Shown: positions 23,299 through 34,760 of the stretch, piece after piece
Numbering within the stretch: position 1 is the first letter of the stretch
Layout: every line of letters starts with the position of its first letter
Source of the DNA: Pyropia yezoensis
Lineage: Eukaryota; Rhodophyta; Bangiophyceae; Bangiales; Bangiaceae
Assembly: GCA_009829735.1 (NCBI GenBank)
Contig: CM020618.1
Location: forward strand, 40,849,030-40,913,029
Reading direction: 5' to 3'
Length of the DNA stretch: 64,000 bases
Position numbers and translations under genes: made by a program
The notes under the pieces: model-generated
What the model was told of the DNA's origin: nothing
What the model saw: only the letters and a program-made list of their open reading frames with translations
The model's database searches: none

Positions 23299-24922
23299 TG
23301 GCCCCCTCACTAGGGCCGAGCGTCCCGCTGGCCAACAAGGAAGCCAAGAAAAGGGACTCGGGAACGTCTGACAGGGTTACAACAGGGCCACAACGAACGG
23401 GTTGTGGGGCCAGTGTCTGTCAACAGGGGCCCCCCGACAAGTGTCTCGTGCCAGGGGAACCCGTTCAGACTGGCCAGGGGCGGGTACAGGAGAGGTGCAG
23501 GCCATGCGCAGGGGAACCAAAGGAGGTGTGGCGCAGCCCGCGCCGGCCGCCCACCTGCATTCCTCCTCCCCGTCGCCCTCCCCATGTGGCGCTGCACGCC
23601 AGGGGGAGGTGACGCGGTGTAGGGGCACAGGCGGGGGCCAGCGGAACGTGGGCGCAGCCCTGGTACCATTTGGAACGCAGGAGGCCAGTGGATAAGAGCA
23701 CCCTCACGGGTTCCCTCGTCCCCAGCACCCGGGTCCCATTGTACCATCTTCCCCGCGGCGCTTCCCGTGACCACCTCGTTCTCCTCCGTTACCCCGTTCC
23801 CCTTCTCCGTCTCCGTGCCCACGTACCCTACCACACGTACGACCACGTTCCCCCCCACCCGGGCCACCATGGATACCGGCAGCGCCACGGCGGGCTCGCC
23901 TGCTGGCGCGGGCCCTGGGGCCCCCGACCGTCACGGTGACCGAGCTGTCCAAGGTGGCCCCGCTACTGGGTCAGGCGTACCGGGTGGGCAAGTCGTACGT
24001 GCTGCTCAAGGTGGCCCCTCGACTGGGCCAGACGTTCTACCTGCGAACCAAGAGGAAACCGGGGCGGGCCAGTCGTACGCGGTCATCACGCTCCCGAAGA
24101 GAACCCAGGTCGTGTGGGGCCCCGCAACCATATGGGCTCATAGGGGACCGACGGGAACAAGACCGACGGCGGACGTGGCACCGATGGGCTCCCGTAACCA
24201 AGTGCTGGTACCGACGTGCAACCGTCCAGGCATACCGTACCAGGCGGCATCATGTCCAAGTACCAGCAGGTTCACGGGACGTAGGGGACCGTTAAGGAAG
24301 CGTTCAACAAGCCGGGTAACGACGGAACGTGGAACCAAGAAGTCAACCAGTTCAACAGGACATGGTACGAGGGACCCAAGAAAAGAAGGGAGACCAAGAC
24401 CAAGGACACCACCGCGTGGGACGAGGCACCCGCCGCGAGGCAAGGCACCAAGGGCACCAACGTGGAAGGGTCAAGGACAGTCAAGAGGGTCCCGTCAAGG
24501 TTCACACGGACCCACGTCAAGGACACAGAGGGTTGCCAGCGTGCCCCGCACCACGGAGGTGGGTGTCCAAGGTCGCTGGGGGTCGTGGGGGGGAGAGACA
24601 TGAGTGGGATTTGGTGTAAGCAACCTCCGCGTTGCAACGCCAAATAGTACTAAATCGTTGATCCCACATTCTTGCAACGCCTCTAATCCGCTCCCGCGCC
24701 CGGGGAAGAAGATGCGACTTAGCCGATTTCGATGCCGGGGCACACGATGGTCGCCACGACGGTGACAATAAAGTAGCCCCCCATCAAAAAATCGTTGCAT
24801 GAACCGAATGTTGCCCTTGGTGTCCCGAGTCGAACCACGAACCTGCCCTCTTACTCGTGTGTTTCAACCAGTACTTGGCCTCGGGGAACTGGCTGACCAG
24901 GTCAAGGGTGCGTGGCCCAGGG
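23299..24922 (-). other. 3' internal region of element C
   Basis: Lies between pol and the 3' LTR. The opposite (plus) strand is open at 23767-24603, with a Thr/Arg/Gly/Pro-rich translation and an inner ATG at 23869. This is the same position and orientation relative to the element as the antisense region of A, but the composition is biased and no folded domain is apparent. Confidence 0.4.
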
Positions 24923-27900
24923 TTAGCAACGGGGCCACATGTCTGCACCCGGTTCAAGGTTCCAGGGCCACACAGCATAGATAGCCTTGCACGGTTCCAG
25001 TAGTACGATGGCCTCCTCCTCCCGCAGTGGAGGTTCGGTCCCAACGCGTTCACAGTACTGGATAACCTTGGCCCTGTCGAACTTATGGTAAGGTTTCCAG
25101 GTATCCTCGGACTGGGCGTAGCCCCACCAGCGTACCAAGAGCAAAAGGTTCCCTTCCTGGTCCCTGTCGTGCCCCATGAAACGTTCCTTAACAAAAGGGG
25201 TGCCAGAGTCCTCATGGTCCAAGGGTACAACCGGTTCTTGCGGACCATGAAACATGGAGGTGGAGTCCACCTGGCCAGAGGGTGTGGGTGCACTGGCCAC
25301 ATAGTCACTACTAACCCGGTCATGGATCCCTTCAACCAGTACCGTAAACGTGTGCCCATCTCGGTCCACGATCCGATAGGGACCCTTGACCCTCTGGTCC
25401 AGTTTCTTCCGACTGTCGTCGTTGGTATCCACGTACACCCAGTCTCCCACGCGAAGGGTCTCGTTCACAGGCGTAACCCGCTTATCGTAACCCCTCTTGT
25501 ACCGACGCTGGGCCAGGTCAAGGTTCATGCGTACCGTGAAGGCTAGGTTCCTGAGGTGGGCCCGTCTCATCTCGCGTACCTGGCGTGCGTTGCCACTGAG
25601 CTCCTTGGGATACGGGGACCCTGGGAGCCGGTCCAGTGCAAAGGTACGCACGCGTTCAGGGATAACGAGCTCGAACGGGGCCACACCGGTACTCTGTTGT
25701 GGCCTTGTGTTGTACGCCACGGTAAGCACGGAAACCAATTCGTCCCACTGGTCCTGATGGTCCTCAATGTACGTACGTAACTGGGCCACGATAGTACGGT
25801 TAAAGCGTTCCACTTGTCCCTGGGTCTGCGGATGGTACGTGGTTGACGTTGCGTGTTTGATCCCAAGCACACTGCAGACGCCACGGAAGTGCGTGGACAC
25901 CAGCTGGGGCCCGTTGTCTGTCAGTAACGTTTCCGGGGGCCCGTAAGAAGCGACCCATGTATCGAAAAAGGCCGAGGCCACCACTTCCGCGTCCTGACTG
26001 CTGATGGGTACCACTCTGGTCAGCTTGGTAAACCTGTCCACGATAACCAAAAGGTACTCGTTTCCGTTCACTGTCTCGGGCAAGGGTCCCAACAGGTCAA
26101 GGCATACGTCCTTAAAGGGATCCGTGGCGGGAAACAACTTCAACGGATTGGTACGTCGCCTTCCCTGAACCTTGCCCTTGGAACAAGCGGTACAGTTGGT
26201 AACAAAAGCGTGCACGTCGGCCACCATAGTTTCCCAGTAGAACGTTGGTCTCATAGAGGTATACATCTTATTGATCCCTGGGTGTCCCGCGTGGCCTGGT
26301 TCATGGTCCAAAGTCAGTACCTCCTGCTGTAGTTCCTTGGGTACCACAATCTGAGCGGCTCGGTCCAGAGGAGCCAGTTGTACAAGTAACCGCTCGGGTG
26401 TTTCCCTGTACCGCGAGTTAGCGTTCCGGTTCATCTCTTCCTGAAGTTCCTTGCAACGCTTATCATTCCCGTGAGCCTTGAGGATCCTGTCAACCGACAA
26501 CGGTGGGTACCTCTTGTGTGTCTTGAAGCTCGGGCGGACCCATCCGGTAACAAAGATGGCCATGCTTAACAGGGAAGGTATCTCCTCAGGTATAGGTCCT
26601 CGGTCGTGTCCCGTAGTTACTAGCCTTGACATAAAGTCTGCAGCATGGTGGTTTTGACCAGGACGGGACTCAACGGTATAATTGTACTCGGCTAACCGGA
26701 GTCGCCAGCTAGCCAAACGTCCATGGGCTCCGTCCATGTGTAACATCCACTTCGAAGCGGTGTGGTCCGTACGTACAACGAAGCGTGTCCCCTCTAGGTA
26801 CGGTCGTAACAAAAAGAGAGCCCAGACAACAGCGAGGCACTCGCGTTCCGTGGTACTATAGTTCCGTTCCGCTTGTGTCAGGACCCTGCTCCAGTAACCC
26901 ACGGGCTTGTAGGCCCCGTCCTCTTGTTCCTGCAGCAAAACGCAATCAATCTGGGCAGCGCTCGCATCGGTATCCACAATAAACTGGCACGAGCGTCGCG
27001 GAAGCGCCAGGATCGGTGTGTGGGTCAGACGGTACTTCAGTTCCTCAAACGCGTCCGTCTGAGCCGGCGTAAAAGGAGTCAGAGGGTCGGGTGCCTTGGT
27101 GCTTGTCATAGCCAACAGAGGGCGGGCCACCTGAGCATAGTCCTTAACAAAGCGACGGTAAACGTTACACATTCCCAGGAAACTGCGTAGGTCCTTCTTG
27201 GTTCTCGGTGTCTTGGCTTCCCGTAGCCCGACTAGGTTCTTCTCGTTCACGCGGAGCTGGCCCTTGCCGACGATATGGCCAAGGTACTCAACCTCGTCAT
27301 GGAACAAAAAGCACTTGCTGGCCTTCAGGGAAACACCGGCCTCAGCGAGTAGCCCAAAGATCTTTTCCAGGTGTTCCAGGGTTCCGTAGGGTTCTTAGAG
27401 AAAACAATAATGTCGTCCAGGTACACGAGGCACGTCTTCCACTTAGCCCCGGACAGGATCATGTCAATGGCCCGTTGAAACGTAGCCGGAGCGTTCGTGA
27501 GACCAAAGGGGAGCTTGATGTACCGGAAGGTTTCTTCGTGACACGAGAACGTCGTTTTTTCCTGGTCCTCGGCAGCAACAGGGATCTGCCAGTAACCACA
27601 GCTCGCGTCCAACATCGAAAACACGGTTGCCTCTCCCAGAAAGTTGATACAGTCGTCCATCCTCGGTAACGGGTACGTGTCCTTAACCGTCACATCGTTC
27701 AGTCTGCGGTAGTCAACACAGAACCGTGGGGTACCATCGGGCTTGGGGACCAAGACGACCGGGAACGACCACTCAGCCTGAGACGGTTCAATAACCCCGA
27801 GCTTAGTCTGCTTTTCCACTTGTTCCTTGATCAGGTCCCGATGATGGAGCCCGGTACGGTACGGTTGGGAACGAATAGGCTTGGCCCCGTTCTTCAAAGT

Positions 27901-28197
27901 GATCCGGTGGGGTGTCACATCAATACGTCCCAGTTGTCCGTCCCACAGACCTTCGTAGCGTTCCAAAAGTTCACGTACAGCCTGGTGCAATTCAGGCGGG
28001 ATCAGCTCGTACGCCACCTTGGGCATCTTGACCGGGGTACCATCTGACGTCTTTCCCTTTGTATCTGGCTCGGGTAACGTGGTTCCATCGGATCCTTCCG
28101 GGGTCTCGCCCCCCGGTGACGACGCTTGACCCGACGTTCTCCCTTGCTCGGTTCCCAGCGTAACAATATGGTCGGCCCCCTCACTAGGGGCCGGCAA
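24923..28197 (-). pseudogene. pol: pol region of element C (broken)
   Basis: Reverse transcriptase with VYLDDIIVFSKN, RNase H (FIVDTDASAAQIDCVLLQ), integrase zinc finger (HEPGHAGHPGINKMY ... CTACSKGK), DDE core (LLTDNGPQLVS), GPY/F-like module (GPYRIVDRDGHTF) and a C-terminal chromodomain (FVKERFMGHDRDQEGN ... DTWKPYHKF). It belongs to the same branch as A and B but is clearly a different family. The copy is broken. Confidence 0.92.
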
Positions 28198-28212
28198 GCA
28201 ACCAGTGGGGAC

Positions 28213-30876
28213 CTAGAGCACGGGTCCGTCGTACGGGATAGCGAGGCCTACGGCGAAGTTCTTGGGCAAGTTGACCGCCCGGTTCGAGATGTTCATGATG
28301 TGGATCCGGAAGTCCCGCCGGGTACGTTCGTTAGCCAGGGCGTTATGCAGACGAAGCCCTTTCTTAGCCATCTTGTGCGGTCGTTCATAAAGTAAACAAC
28401 GTCCATTCGTTCCGCACTTGACGTAGACCGCTTGGAGGGATCGGGGTGCCAAAGTTACACCCTTGGAGAGGTACAGGGCAGAAGGATCTTGGCGTACGGG
28501 GTTACCCTTCACAGGAAAAGCGTTCTGGGTCTTTCCGTCCCACGTTCTCTTGGCGTAGGTCAGGAAACCAAGGTTCCAAAGCACCGACTCTGTTCCAGGG
28601 TATATCGCCTTGACGTGTTCCTTCTGAAAGTCCATCCCGAGGATCAACGGTACCGAGAGGGCCCTGACCACGAGGAACTCGAACTCCATCGGCTTTCCGT
28701 TCACAATAACCGATAGTTCCACGATCCCACGGGCCCGTAACAACTGACCCGAGGCGTCACACACATGCGTCGACTTGGGGGCCCTTGACACCAGTCGTCG
28801 CCACCCTTCAGGGAGGATGACCTCGCGTACCACGCTTGGCCCAGCACCAGTGTCCAGGATAGCCGTAGTGTCCTTTGGTTCCTCCTTGTCCAGTCGAACC
28901 AAAGCGTCCAAAGCAAAGTTTCTTTTACGCAGTACAAGCAAGGTACCCTTGAACCCATAAGGCTTCTTCATGCCCATCTGACGTCGGAGCCCAAACTTGG
29001 ATCGTCGTGCCAGAGAGGGCAAACAGGAACAAGGGCTTTTCAAAGTAATAGGAGACTCAGAACTTACAGGTATAACGGGGCCCTTAAAGATCTTGGAGAA
29101 CCCCAACGCAGTTGCAAACGAGCAGGTACTATCCCGACGATGGGGAGGGGACCGCTTCGATCCGCCCCCCGTCACTCTTTTCCTGGGTCCCGGCTCCTGG
29201 GAACCGTCGTTCACTTGGTACCCTTGGTCCGCCTCGTCGTCCGAGAGGTTAATCCCTTCACAAAGGGCCTGAACCATAGCAACCCGGATCTGACGATGGA
29301 ACTCGCGGTCCGCGTTCGGCTTTACATCGGTACTCTGACTCCGTCCACGAGTGGCCGCAAGGAACGAGTCCCGGGCCTGGAGAACCGCTTTCCGTTGGAC
29401 CTCAGACAACATGGAACTTTGACGGGCCATGTGACCCCGTTCCCAACAAAGGTAACAACGGTGCGGGCGTCGACTGTCCATGGTACGTACTCCCACGAAC
29501 TGGGGCGTGGGTCCCTTGAACCCAAACACTTGACCCGACCCGCTCTTCTCAGTTTCCTTCTCGAGGGGGCCCTTCAGGATCGTAGAGGGGCCCATAGGAT
29601 TAACAGCCATCAACGGGGACGAGTCCAACGAACGATTGGGCCTTGGTTGAGTGGGTCCGCGGACGGTTCCAGAGGGGCCAGCCTTGGTCAAAGAGGACCC
29701 TCGGGCCACCTTGATACCCTCGGTAGCCGCCTTGTTCTTGCCCGCAGTAAACGTTACCAGCTGCTGGTACGTACGGTCATGGATATTGTAGACAAATGCG
29801 TCCGTACGTAGGTACTCAGGGAGTTCTTGAATCAGCTGCTGTTTCATGGTACCTTCGGTGTGGATGTTCCCGCATAGTTCCGTCAGACCCCGTAAGCGTA
29901 CCGCAAAGGCCTCGATACCCTCATCTGGTTTCTTGGCGGCCCGACTGAACTTATCCTGCGCCAGTGCCAACGCATGGGGTTCAGCGTACGTTTCAAGGAA
30001 CCAGTTAACAGCCTCAGGGTAACTCGTGATCGAAGCGCCACCTGACGCGCTTGAGGAGTCCGGAAGGGCCCGAGTGTACCGCAGATCCGCGTCCCCAGAC
30101 AGGAAATGAGGGATCGCGCACAGGGCCATGCCCTCGGAGACCCCATTATCGTTACATGCCTTAACCAGTTTGCGGAGCCACGTAAACACCTTGAGGGCCT
30201 CCTTCCCAGAAAAATTAGGGTACCCAGCAAAAGAGTGTTTCATGTTACGAGCAACCCGTCCCATCTTACGTGCTGCTCGCGTTCCATAGGTCGATTTCTT
30301 GTTCCGTACGCGGTACGTACGATAGTCCAAGACCCGAGCAAAACGATCATCGGAACACTTGATTACCTGGGGCTCGGATCGTGGATTCCGAATGGGTTCC
30401 AGGTCCTCCTCGTCAAAGACGGATGAAAATGTGGTACCAGAGGAAGAAGAGGAAGAGGAGCCACTCGAATGATGACGACGCCGGCGACGGCGGGAACGAG
30501 AACGATCGGAACGACTGGTATCACGGGACCCACCCTGGCCAGCAGGACTCCGGCTCAGGGCCTGGGAAACAGTGGCCAAAATCTCATCTCGAAACGTTTC
30601 CAGTGTCGACACAATGTCCGGGGACCCAGCAACAGTAGCCGAAGGTGGAACTCGGGTCCCTGACTCGGAACCCGCGTTCCCACGTAAATCCTGACCCATT
30701 GTAACCCGGATCCCACCCGGGGGCGCTGTCCCCCGACGAGGAATCCCTGTCGACCCGCCTCCGCCACGGTTCGACGGACCCAAGGGACCGCCGCGGCCAT
30801 GGCCAGCGGGAGTTACCATCGAAACGTCCGACGGCGCAACACGGCCCCGACCGCCCGAAGGGACAGGGTCCGTCAT
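28213..30876 (-). pseudogene. gag: gag and protease region of element C
   Basis: From an ATG at 30876. It contains an Arg/Ser-rich N-terminal segment, a gag core (KVFTWLRKLVKACNDNGVSE resembles the corresponding FLRRFTKACDDNAISE of A/B), a zinc-knuckle region, and an aspartic protease with LDTGAG about two thirds of the way along. Part of a broken element. Confidence 0.88.
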
Positions 30877-30995
30877 GTTGGCCGTGCGGCACTCGACCTG
30901 AACCAAACGATCTCGTTACCAGAGACGGGAACCGAGGAACCAAACGCCAGAGAGAAAAAAGAGGGCTGTCCCGATACGGGAGAAGAGTAAAGCCC

Positions 30996-31013
30996 TCCCC
31001 TGCTGCTCCACCA
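30996..31013 (-). other. primer-binding site of element C
   Basis: The element strand reads TGGTGGAGCAGCAGGGGA four bases inside the 5' LTR. It is identical to the site in elements A and B. Confidence 0.78.
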
Positions 31014-31017
31014 TAAA

Positions 31018-31659
31018 CGTAGCGTAATGGGACCCAGATTCCCAGACCCAGAAGCCACAACCACAAACATAGAGACCACAGTCAGAAGCCCAGGAAGGAA
31101 CAGGTAAGAGCCCTTGCTGATCCACTCGCCCGCCACGATACGAGGCAATGGTAAACAGGACAAAAGCCCGAGGGAGAAGGAACCCAAAGTACTGTTGATT
31201 TTACAAGATGGCCCCGGGGAGAACCCCGGAGCACCCCTCAAGAACCTCCCCCCCTGGCCCCTCCAGGGGCCCTGAGCGAGGCCCCCAGAGGGCGCCCCCA
31301 GCGGGCCAAGTGCCAGCAAGGCACCGGCCGCTCACCGGGCCAACACACACAAAGCAAGCGAAATCCCCCCACACACAAATGTCAATCCCCGAAAAAACCC
31401 AGTGGGAAAAAGGGGAAAGACACGAATTCACGCAGGGAAAACAAATGCGAAAAATCAAACAAATAACCCGAAGGTCAGTATGCCCAACCCGGCAAGTCCA
31501 CCGCTCCGGGTGACCAATCAGGGCACCGGGCGTGTCGCCACTGCCCCGGGCCACCGATGCAGGGATTCTCGGCCAGCGCGTGGTTCCACGTAACGCTGCC
31601 AGCCGGGTCCCAAGTCAGACTCCCGGGTTCCAACGGTCCCAAAAGCTCAGAACGCCACA
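31018..31659 (-). repeat. 5' LTR of element C
   Basis: 642 bp, paired with 22657-23298. Outer flank carries target duplication GTGGT. Confidence 0.95.
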
Positions 31660-32490
31660 GTGGTCAACCGCCTGTAGCGGCTGCTTCTGCTTCTACTTCT
31701 CCGGCGGCCCAAATGGCTCCTGCCGCCGGTGCCGGCGCGGCTTTACCTGACGACGGTGCAGCCGGCGTGGCGGGCGGTCGTGGTGGCAGCCCGGCCGGGA
31801 CGGCGGGTCAAGACGGCGCGGGTGCCCGCCCGGTTGGTGGTGTATCCGTGGGCGCGGGTAACGAGTCTGCCCCCTCCGTCCCCGTAGTGCCCACGTCGGG
31901 CCCGGGTGGCGGCGATGCTTTGCCCGCGGTGCCGCGGGCGATTGGTAGTCAAGGCGTGTCTTTCCCGACGGCGGTGGACTCCGGGAGCTACTCCGGGCGG
32001 GCGCCCACCCTTTTTCTTCCTCCTCGGCCCCGTGCGCCTACGGCATCGGCCCATCTGCCGGTGGGGCTTCCCCCGGCGCCTCGGATTCTTCCTGGTCCTG
32101 CCCTGGTTGCCCCGTTGGGTGGCGGCGTCGCCTTGGCGGCGGGTCAACCCGCCATGTCTATGTCTGACATGGTGGCTCGGGTTCGAGGCCTGACGGTGCA
32201 GGAGTCTATGGACTCCGCTGGGCGGATGCGGATGGACTTCCGCCAGCCGCGTCACCCTGGAGGGACCTCCCGGCGCGTCAAGGTGGACCCGAGTTGGGAG
32301 CGGGAGTTGGTGCGGCTGGTCAACCAGCCGAACGCGGTCCGGGTGGAACATCATTGGATCTTGAGTCAGCCGGACGACCGGCATGCGCAGTGTAGCATAA
32401 TACGTAATCACCGATCGGCTTACCTGAAAGGTAGGTACTAGTAATGAGATGGGCGAAAAACCCAAATCTGGCTCGAAATGTCAGGGATTT

Positions 32491-32566
32491 CACCCGGTTG
32501 CCTAGTGGTTTGAGCGCGCCATTTTGCTTACTTCTCCAGGGCCCGGGTTCGATTCCGACTCTCCGT
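32491..32566 (+). other. tRNA-like sequence (A-box and B-box) overlapping the intron
   Basis: TTGCCTAGTGG at 32498-32508 resembles a pol III A-box, and GGTTCGATTCC at 32546-32556 is a perfect B-box, at tRNA-like spacing. The acceptor and T stems do not pair well, so this is a tRNA-derived relic or SINE head rather than a working tRNA gene. It spans the end of the intron and the start of the last exon of the surrounding gene. Confidence 0.45.
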
Positions 32567-33081
32567 TATCTACTTTTTCGTTATTCCACACGCAGCTCTG
32601 GCGCACCCGGGTGGGGCGCGGGGAAGTCTTCCTCGACTCTGCCTTCGGGGTATACGACTTGGTTGCCCCCGCGATGCCGCGGGAGGTTGACTACGCGGCT
32701 AGTGCTGGGGGGGTTGCGGCGGCGGCGGAGCCGGTGGCGTTTGGGGAGACGGTGGGCGATACCGGCCGGTATCCCGGCTTTGAGTACTTCCCGGGGGTAT
32801 CCCCGCATCTGATGTTGACGGCTCCCTACCCGCTCATGGCAGGGTTTAAGGCGGCGTCCGGCTGGCGGCGCAACCATGGTGTCATGGCGGATGCGTTCCG
32901 CACCGATATAACGTGTGCATTGCAGACAGGCAACGGTCGTGCGCCGGCATACACTCCTGTGCGCCCGCCTCTGTGGCAGGAGGGGTGGGAACCCGCCCCT
33001 GCTTTCCGGTTTGACACCGGCTCCTGTCTCCGATACTTCGGGAGTGTTGGTGACTGGCTGGCCGGTCAAGGGATTGATTGA

Positions 33082-33308
33082 ATTTGGCCTTGCTGGCCCT
33101 TACAGCCGATCGGACCTTCTGGCCGACCGGCGTGTGGAGCCGGCTGGTGGGGCGCGCTGGGCGCCATCCACGGGACCCCTTCGTTTCGGGCAAACTGGGG
33201 CTGCACTCCTTTAGTGCACACGCCCGCCCATGCTTTGTTCTGAGAGACATGCTTGGTTTTTGGACCATTCTGTACCTACCGGCCGTGCGATGGGGAAACG
33301 CATGCTTT
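33082..33308. other. short intergenic region
   Basis: Between the stop of the split gene and the promoter-like elements at 33309-33341. Nothing else recognised. Confidence 0.4.
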
Positions 33309-33327
33309 GGGGCACCTCGGGTGCCCC
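33309..33327. promoter_or_regulatory. perfect 8-bp dyad just upstream of a TATA-like box
   Basis: GGGGCACC-TCG-GGTGCCCC ends eight bases before the TATATA at 33336. Its position suits a binding site for a dimeric regulator; that role is inference. Confidence 0.4.
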
Positions 33328-33335
33328 GACGCGAG

Positions 33336-33341
33336 TATATA
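33336..33341 (+). promoter_or_regulatory. TATA-like box
   Basis: TATATA in otherwise GC-rich DNA, about 215 bp before the open frame of the dioxygenase-like protein. Confidence 0.45.
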
Positions 33342-33552
33342 GTGTGTGGGTGTCGGCGCCACCGGGGGAGACGAGAGGGGAACCACAGACACAAACCAAA
33401 GACACTGTTTACCTTTTTTACCCTCGATCCCCACCGACGTCGCGCCCATCTTCTTCCCCAGACCCACCCCCGTCGAGACCACCGTCCTCTTCCCCGTGCC
33501 CCGCCGCCCCATTGGCTCTCAGGGCCCGCTGACACCCCCACGAGTACGGTGA

Positions 33553-34254
33553 GGACTCCCCGGCTTTGGTGGGGTCCTCACACGACGGCGAACGCACACC
33601 AAAAAGGCGGGGACGTACAACGACGACGCGCGCCCGTTGCAAATCTTCAAGGAGCCGGCGACACCTCCCTTCAAGAGCCTGAAGGAGGTCACTGCCTGGC
33701 TGTCCCTGCGCGGCGCTGGGGCGCATATCGCACGGCGGTTGCGCGGCGCCACGGGCCTCCCCTTTTTAGAGCCCCTTGCGACGACGCACCTCCGGTCCAC
33801 GAACGTTTGCGCAGCCCAGCCGGCGCACGTGGACTCGCCTGAGCCGTGGTTATTACACGAGCCCGTTTCGGGGGTGTCGGTGATCATTGCCTTGCGGGAC
33901 GACACCCCGGTGACCGTTTATCCGGGCACTCACCGCCTGTTCCGCCGCCTACGCACCCTGCGGGTTCCGGGGTCCGAGGCCGGCGACCCGGTCCATGTCA
34001 TGCTGAAGGCGGGCCAGGCCATCATTTTTCGACAGGACCTCATCCACTTCGGCGGCGCCAAGGGACCGGGTTCTGACAACAATCGCTTTTTCTATTACAC
34101 TTACCACAGCACAGAGACGAACGATAACGAGACGGGCCCTATGGTGTGGACGCAAAGAAGGAAACTGTTGGTTCATCCCGTGTCGCTCCCAGGCGACACC
34201 ACACGCTGTCGGCACCGCCTTCGCACAAGCCAACTCGGCGGTGGTCGCAGATAG
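33553..34254 (+). CDS. phytanoyl-CoA dioxygenase-like 2-oxoglutarate/Fe(II) oxygenase, start unresolved
   Basis: The open frame (about 234 codons) carries a complete facial-triad pattern. His and Asp of HxD lie at 33826-33834 (AHVDS), the distal His at 34045 (in FRQDLIHFGGA), and an Arg 13 residues later at 34084 could bind 2-oxoglutarate. VTVYPGTHR between them matches the 'PGSH' turn of the PhyH family. Members hydroxylate lipids or small molecules using Fe(II) and 2-oxoglutarate; the substrate here is unknown. No in-frame ATG precedes the motif. The same frame is also open just before a TGA at 33550 that lies inside GGTGAGG, a possible splice donor, so a small upstream exon may supply the start. 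Alternatively the copy is 5'-truncated. It is shorter than typical PhyH proteins (~290 residues). Confidence 0.55.
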   Translation, partial: GLPGFGGVLTRRRTHTKKAGTYNDDARPLQIFKEPATPPFKSLKEVTAWLSLRGAGAHIARRLRGATGLPFLEPLATTHLRSTNVCAAQPAHVDSPEPWLLHEPVSGVSVIIALRDDTPVTVYPGTHRLFRRLRTLRVPGSEAGDPVHVMLKAGQAIIFRQDLIHFGGAKGPGSDNNRFFYYTYHSTETNDNETGPMVWTQRRKLLVHPVSLPGDTTRCRHRLRTSQLGGGRR

Positions 34255-34339
34255 TGTCAATTTGCAGCGACACTCCGTGATGATGGCTGGTTGGGCAGCA
34301 GCGGAAGCGGAAGGAGTCGAGCAGGTCGTCGACGGATAC

Positions 34340-34760
34340 CGGTCACGCGCAACCCCATCTGCCCCCTACCGCGGTCCCTGTGCGTCGCCCTTCCACCAAC
34401 CCGACCACCGGGTCAGCGGCAGGGGAATGCGCGGCAGTGGACCAGCCCCCCACAGCCAGCTGCACCCCCCCCTGTCCCCACATGAGACCCGATACAGGCG
34501 TCGGTGCCCCAGGGGCGGGCGGCAGGGGATTAGCGCCTCACTGCCAGCTGCAACCCCCCCGCTCCAGAGCCTTCCCCGCAACCACGTCGCCGGCAAGAGC
34601 GGTGAGTGGTGAGGGATCGGCCCCCTACCTCCACCAGGTTCCTCCCCTCTCCTGTAGGTAAGACCCTGCAACATCGTCGGCAGCGGGGAGGCGCACGGCG
34701 GGGGATCGGCCCCTCCCAACCCAGCGCCCACCCTTCGACAGCAAAAACCGACCACCACAC
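34340..34760. repeat. degenerate tandem repeat, about four copies of 85-100 bp
   Basis: A motif of the form GCGGCAGGGGAT...CCAGCTGCAACCCCCC recurs at about 34418, 34517, 34603 and 34690 with considerable divergence. The surrounding 34255-35109 otherwise shows no supported gene. Confidence 0.45.

Larger units (their letters stand above)
22657..31659 (-). mobile_element. element C: Ty3/gypsy LTR retrotransposon, chromodomain lineage (broken)
   Basis: A 9.0-kb element on the minus strand between two 642-bp LTRs, with 5-bp target duplication GTGGT at 22652-22656 and 31660-31664. Read on the minus strand: 5' LTR (right), primer-binding site, gag with protease, pol, a 1.6-kb 3' region, 3' LTR (left). 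LTR termini are TGTGGC... on the element strand, as in element A. The LTRs differ at roughly 15-20 sites (about 2-3%), so this insertion is older than A. The coding part is broken, with about two breaks. Confidence 0.96.
22432..33081 (+). pseudogene. unrecognised intron-containing gene split by element C
   Basis: The first exon part (22432-22656) starts at a CCACC-ATG and encodes an acidic N-terminus (GGEDDLLLDEEDEVMVDD). Element C and its target duplication follow. On the far side (31665-32430) the frame continues in the same phase with Pro/Ala-rich then charged sequence (MSDMVARVRGLTVQESMDS, RRVKVDPSWERELVRLVNQP). A donor AAAG/GTAGGT at 32430/32431 and an acceptor TTCTCCAG/GG at 32539/32540 define a 109-bp intron whose removal keeps the frame. 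The last exon (32540-33081) is rich in aromatic residues (YPGFEYFPGVSPHLMLTAPY) and ends with TGA after GDWLAGQGID. No domain was recognised. A large disordered N-terminal half and a compact C-terminal half are likely. The insertion should disable it, unless another copy exists. Confidence 0.55.

Noticed and set aside
32485-32570. Functional tRNA gene
   Set aside because: A- and B-boxes are present, but acceptor and T stems do not pair and the D stem is poor.
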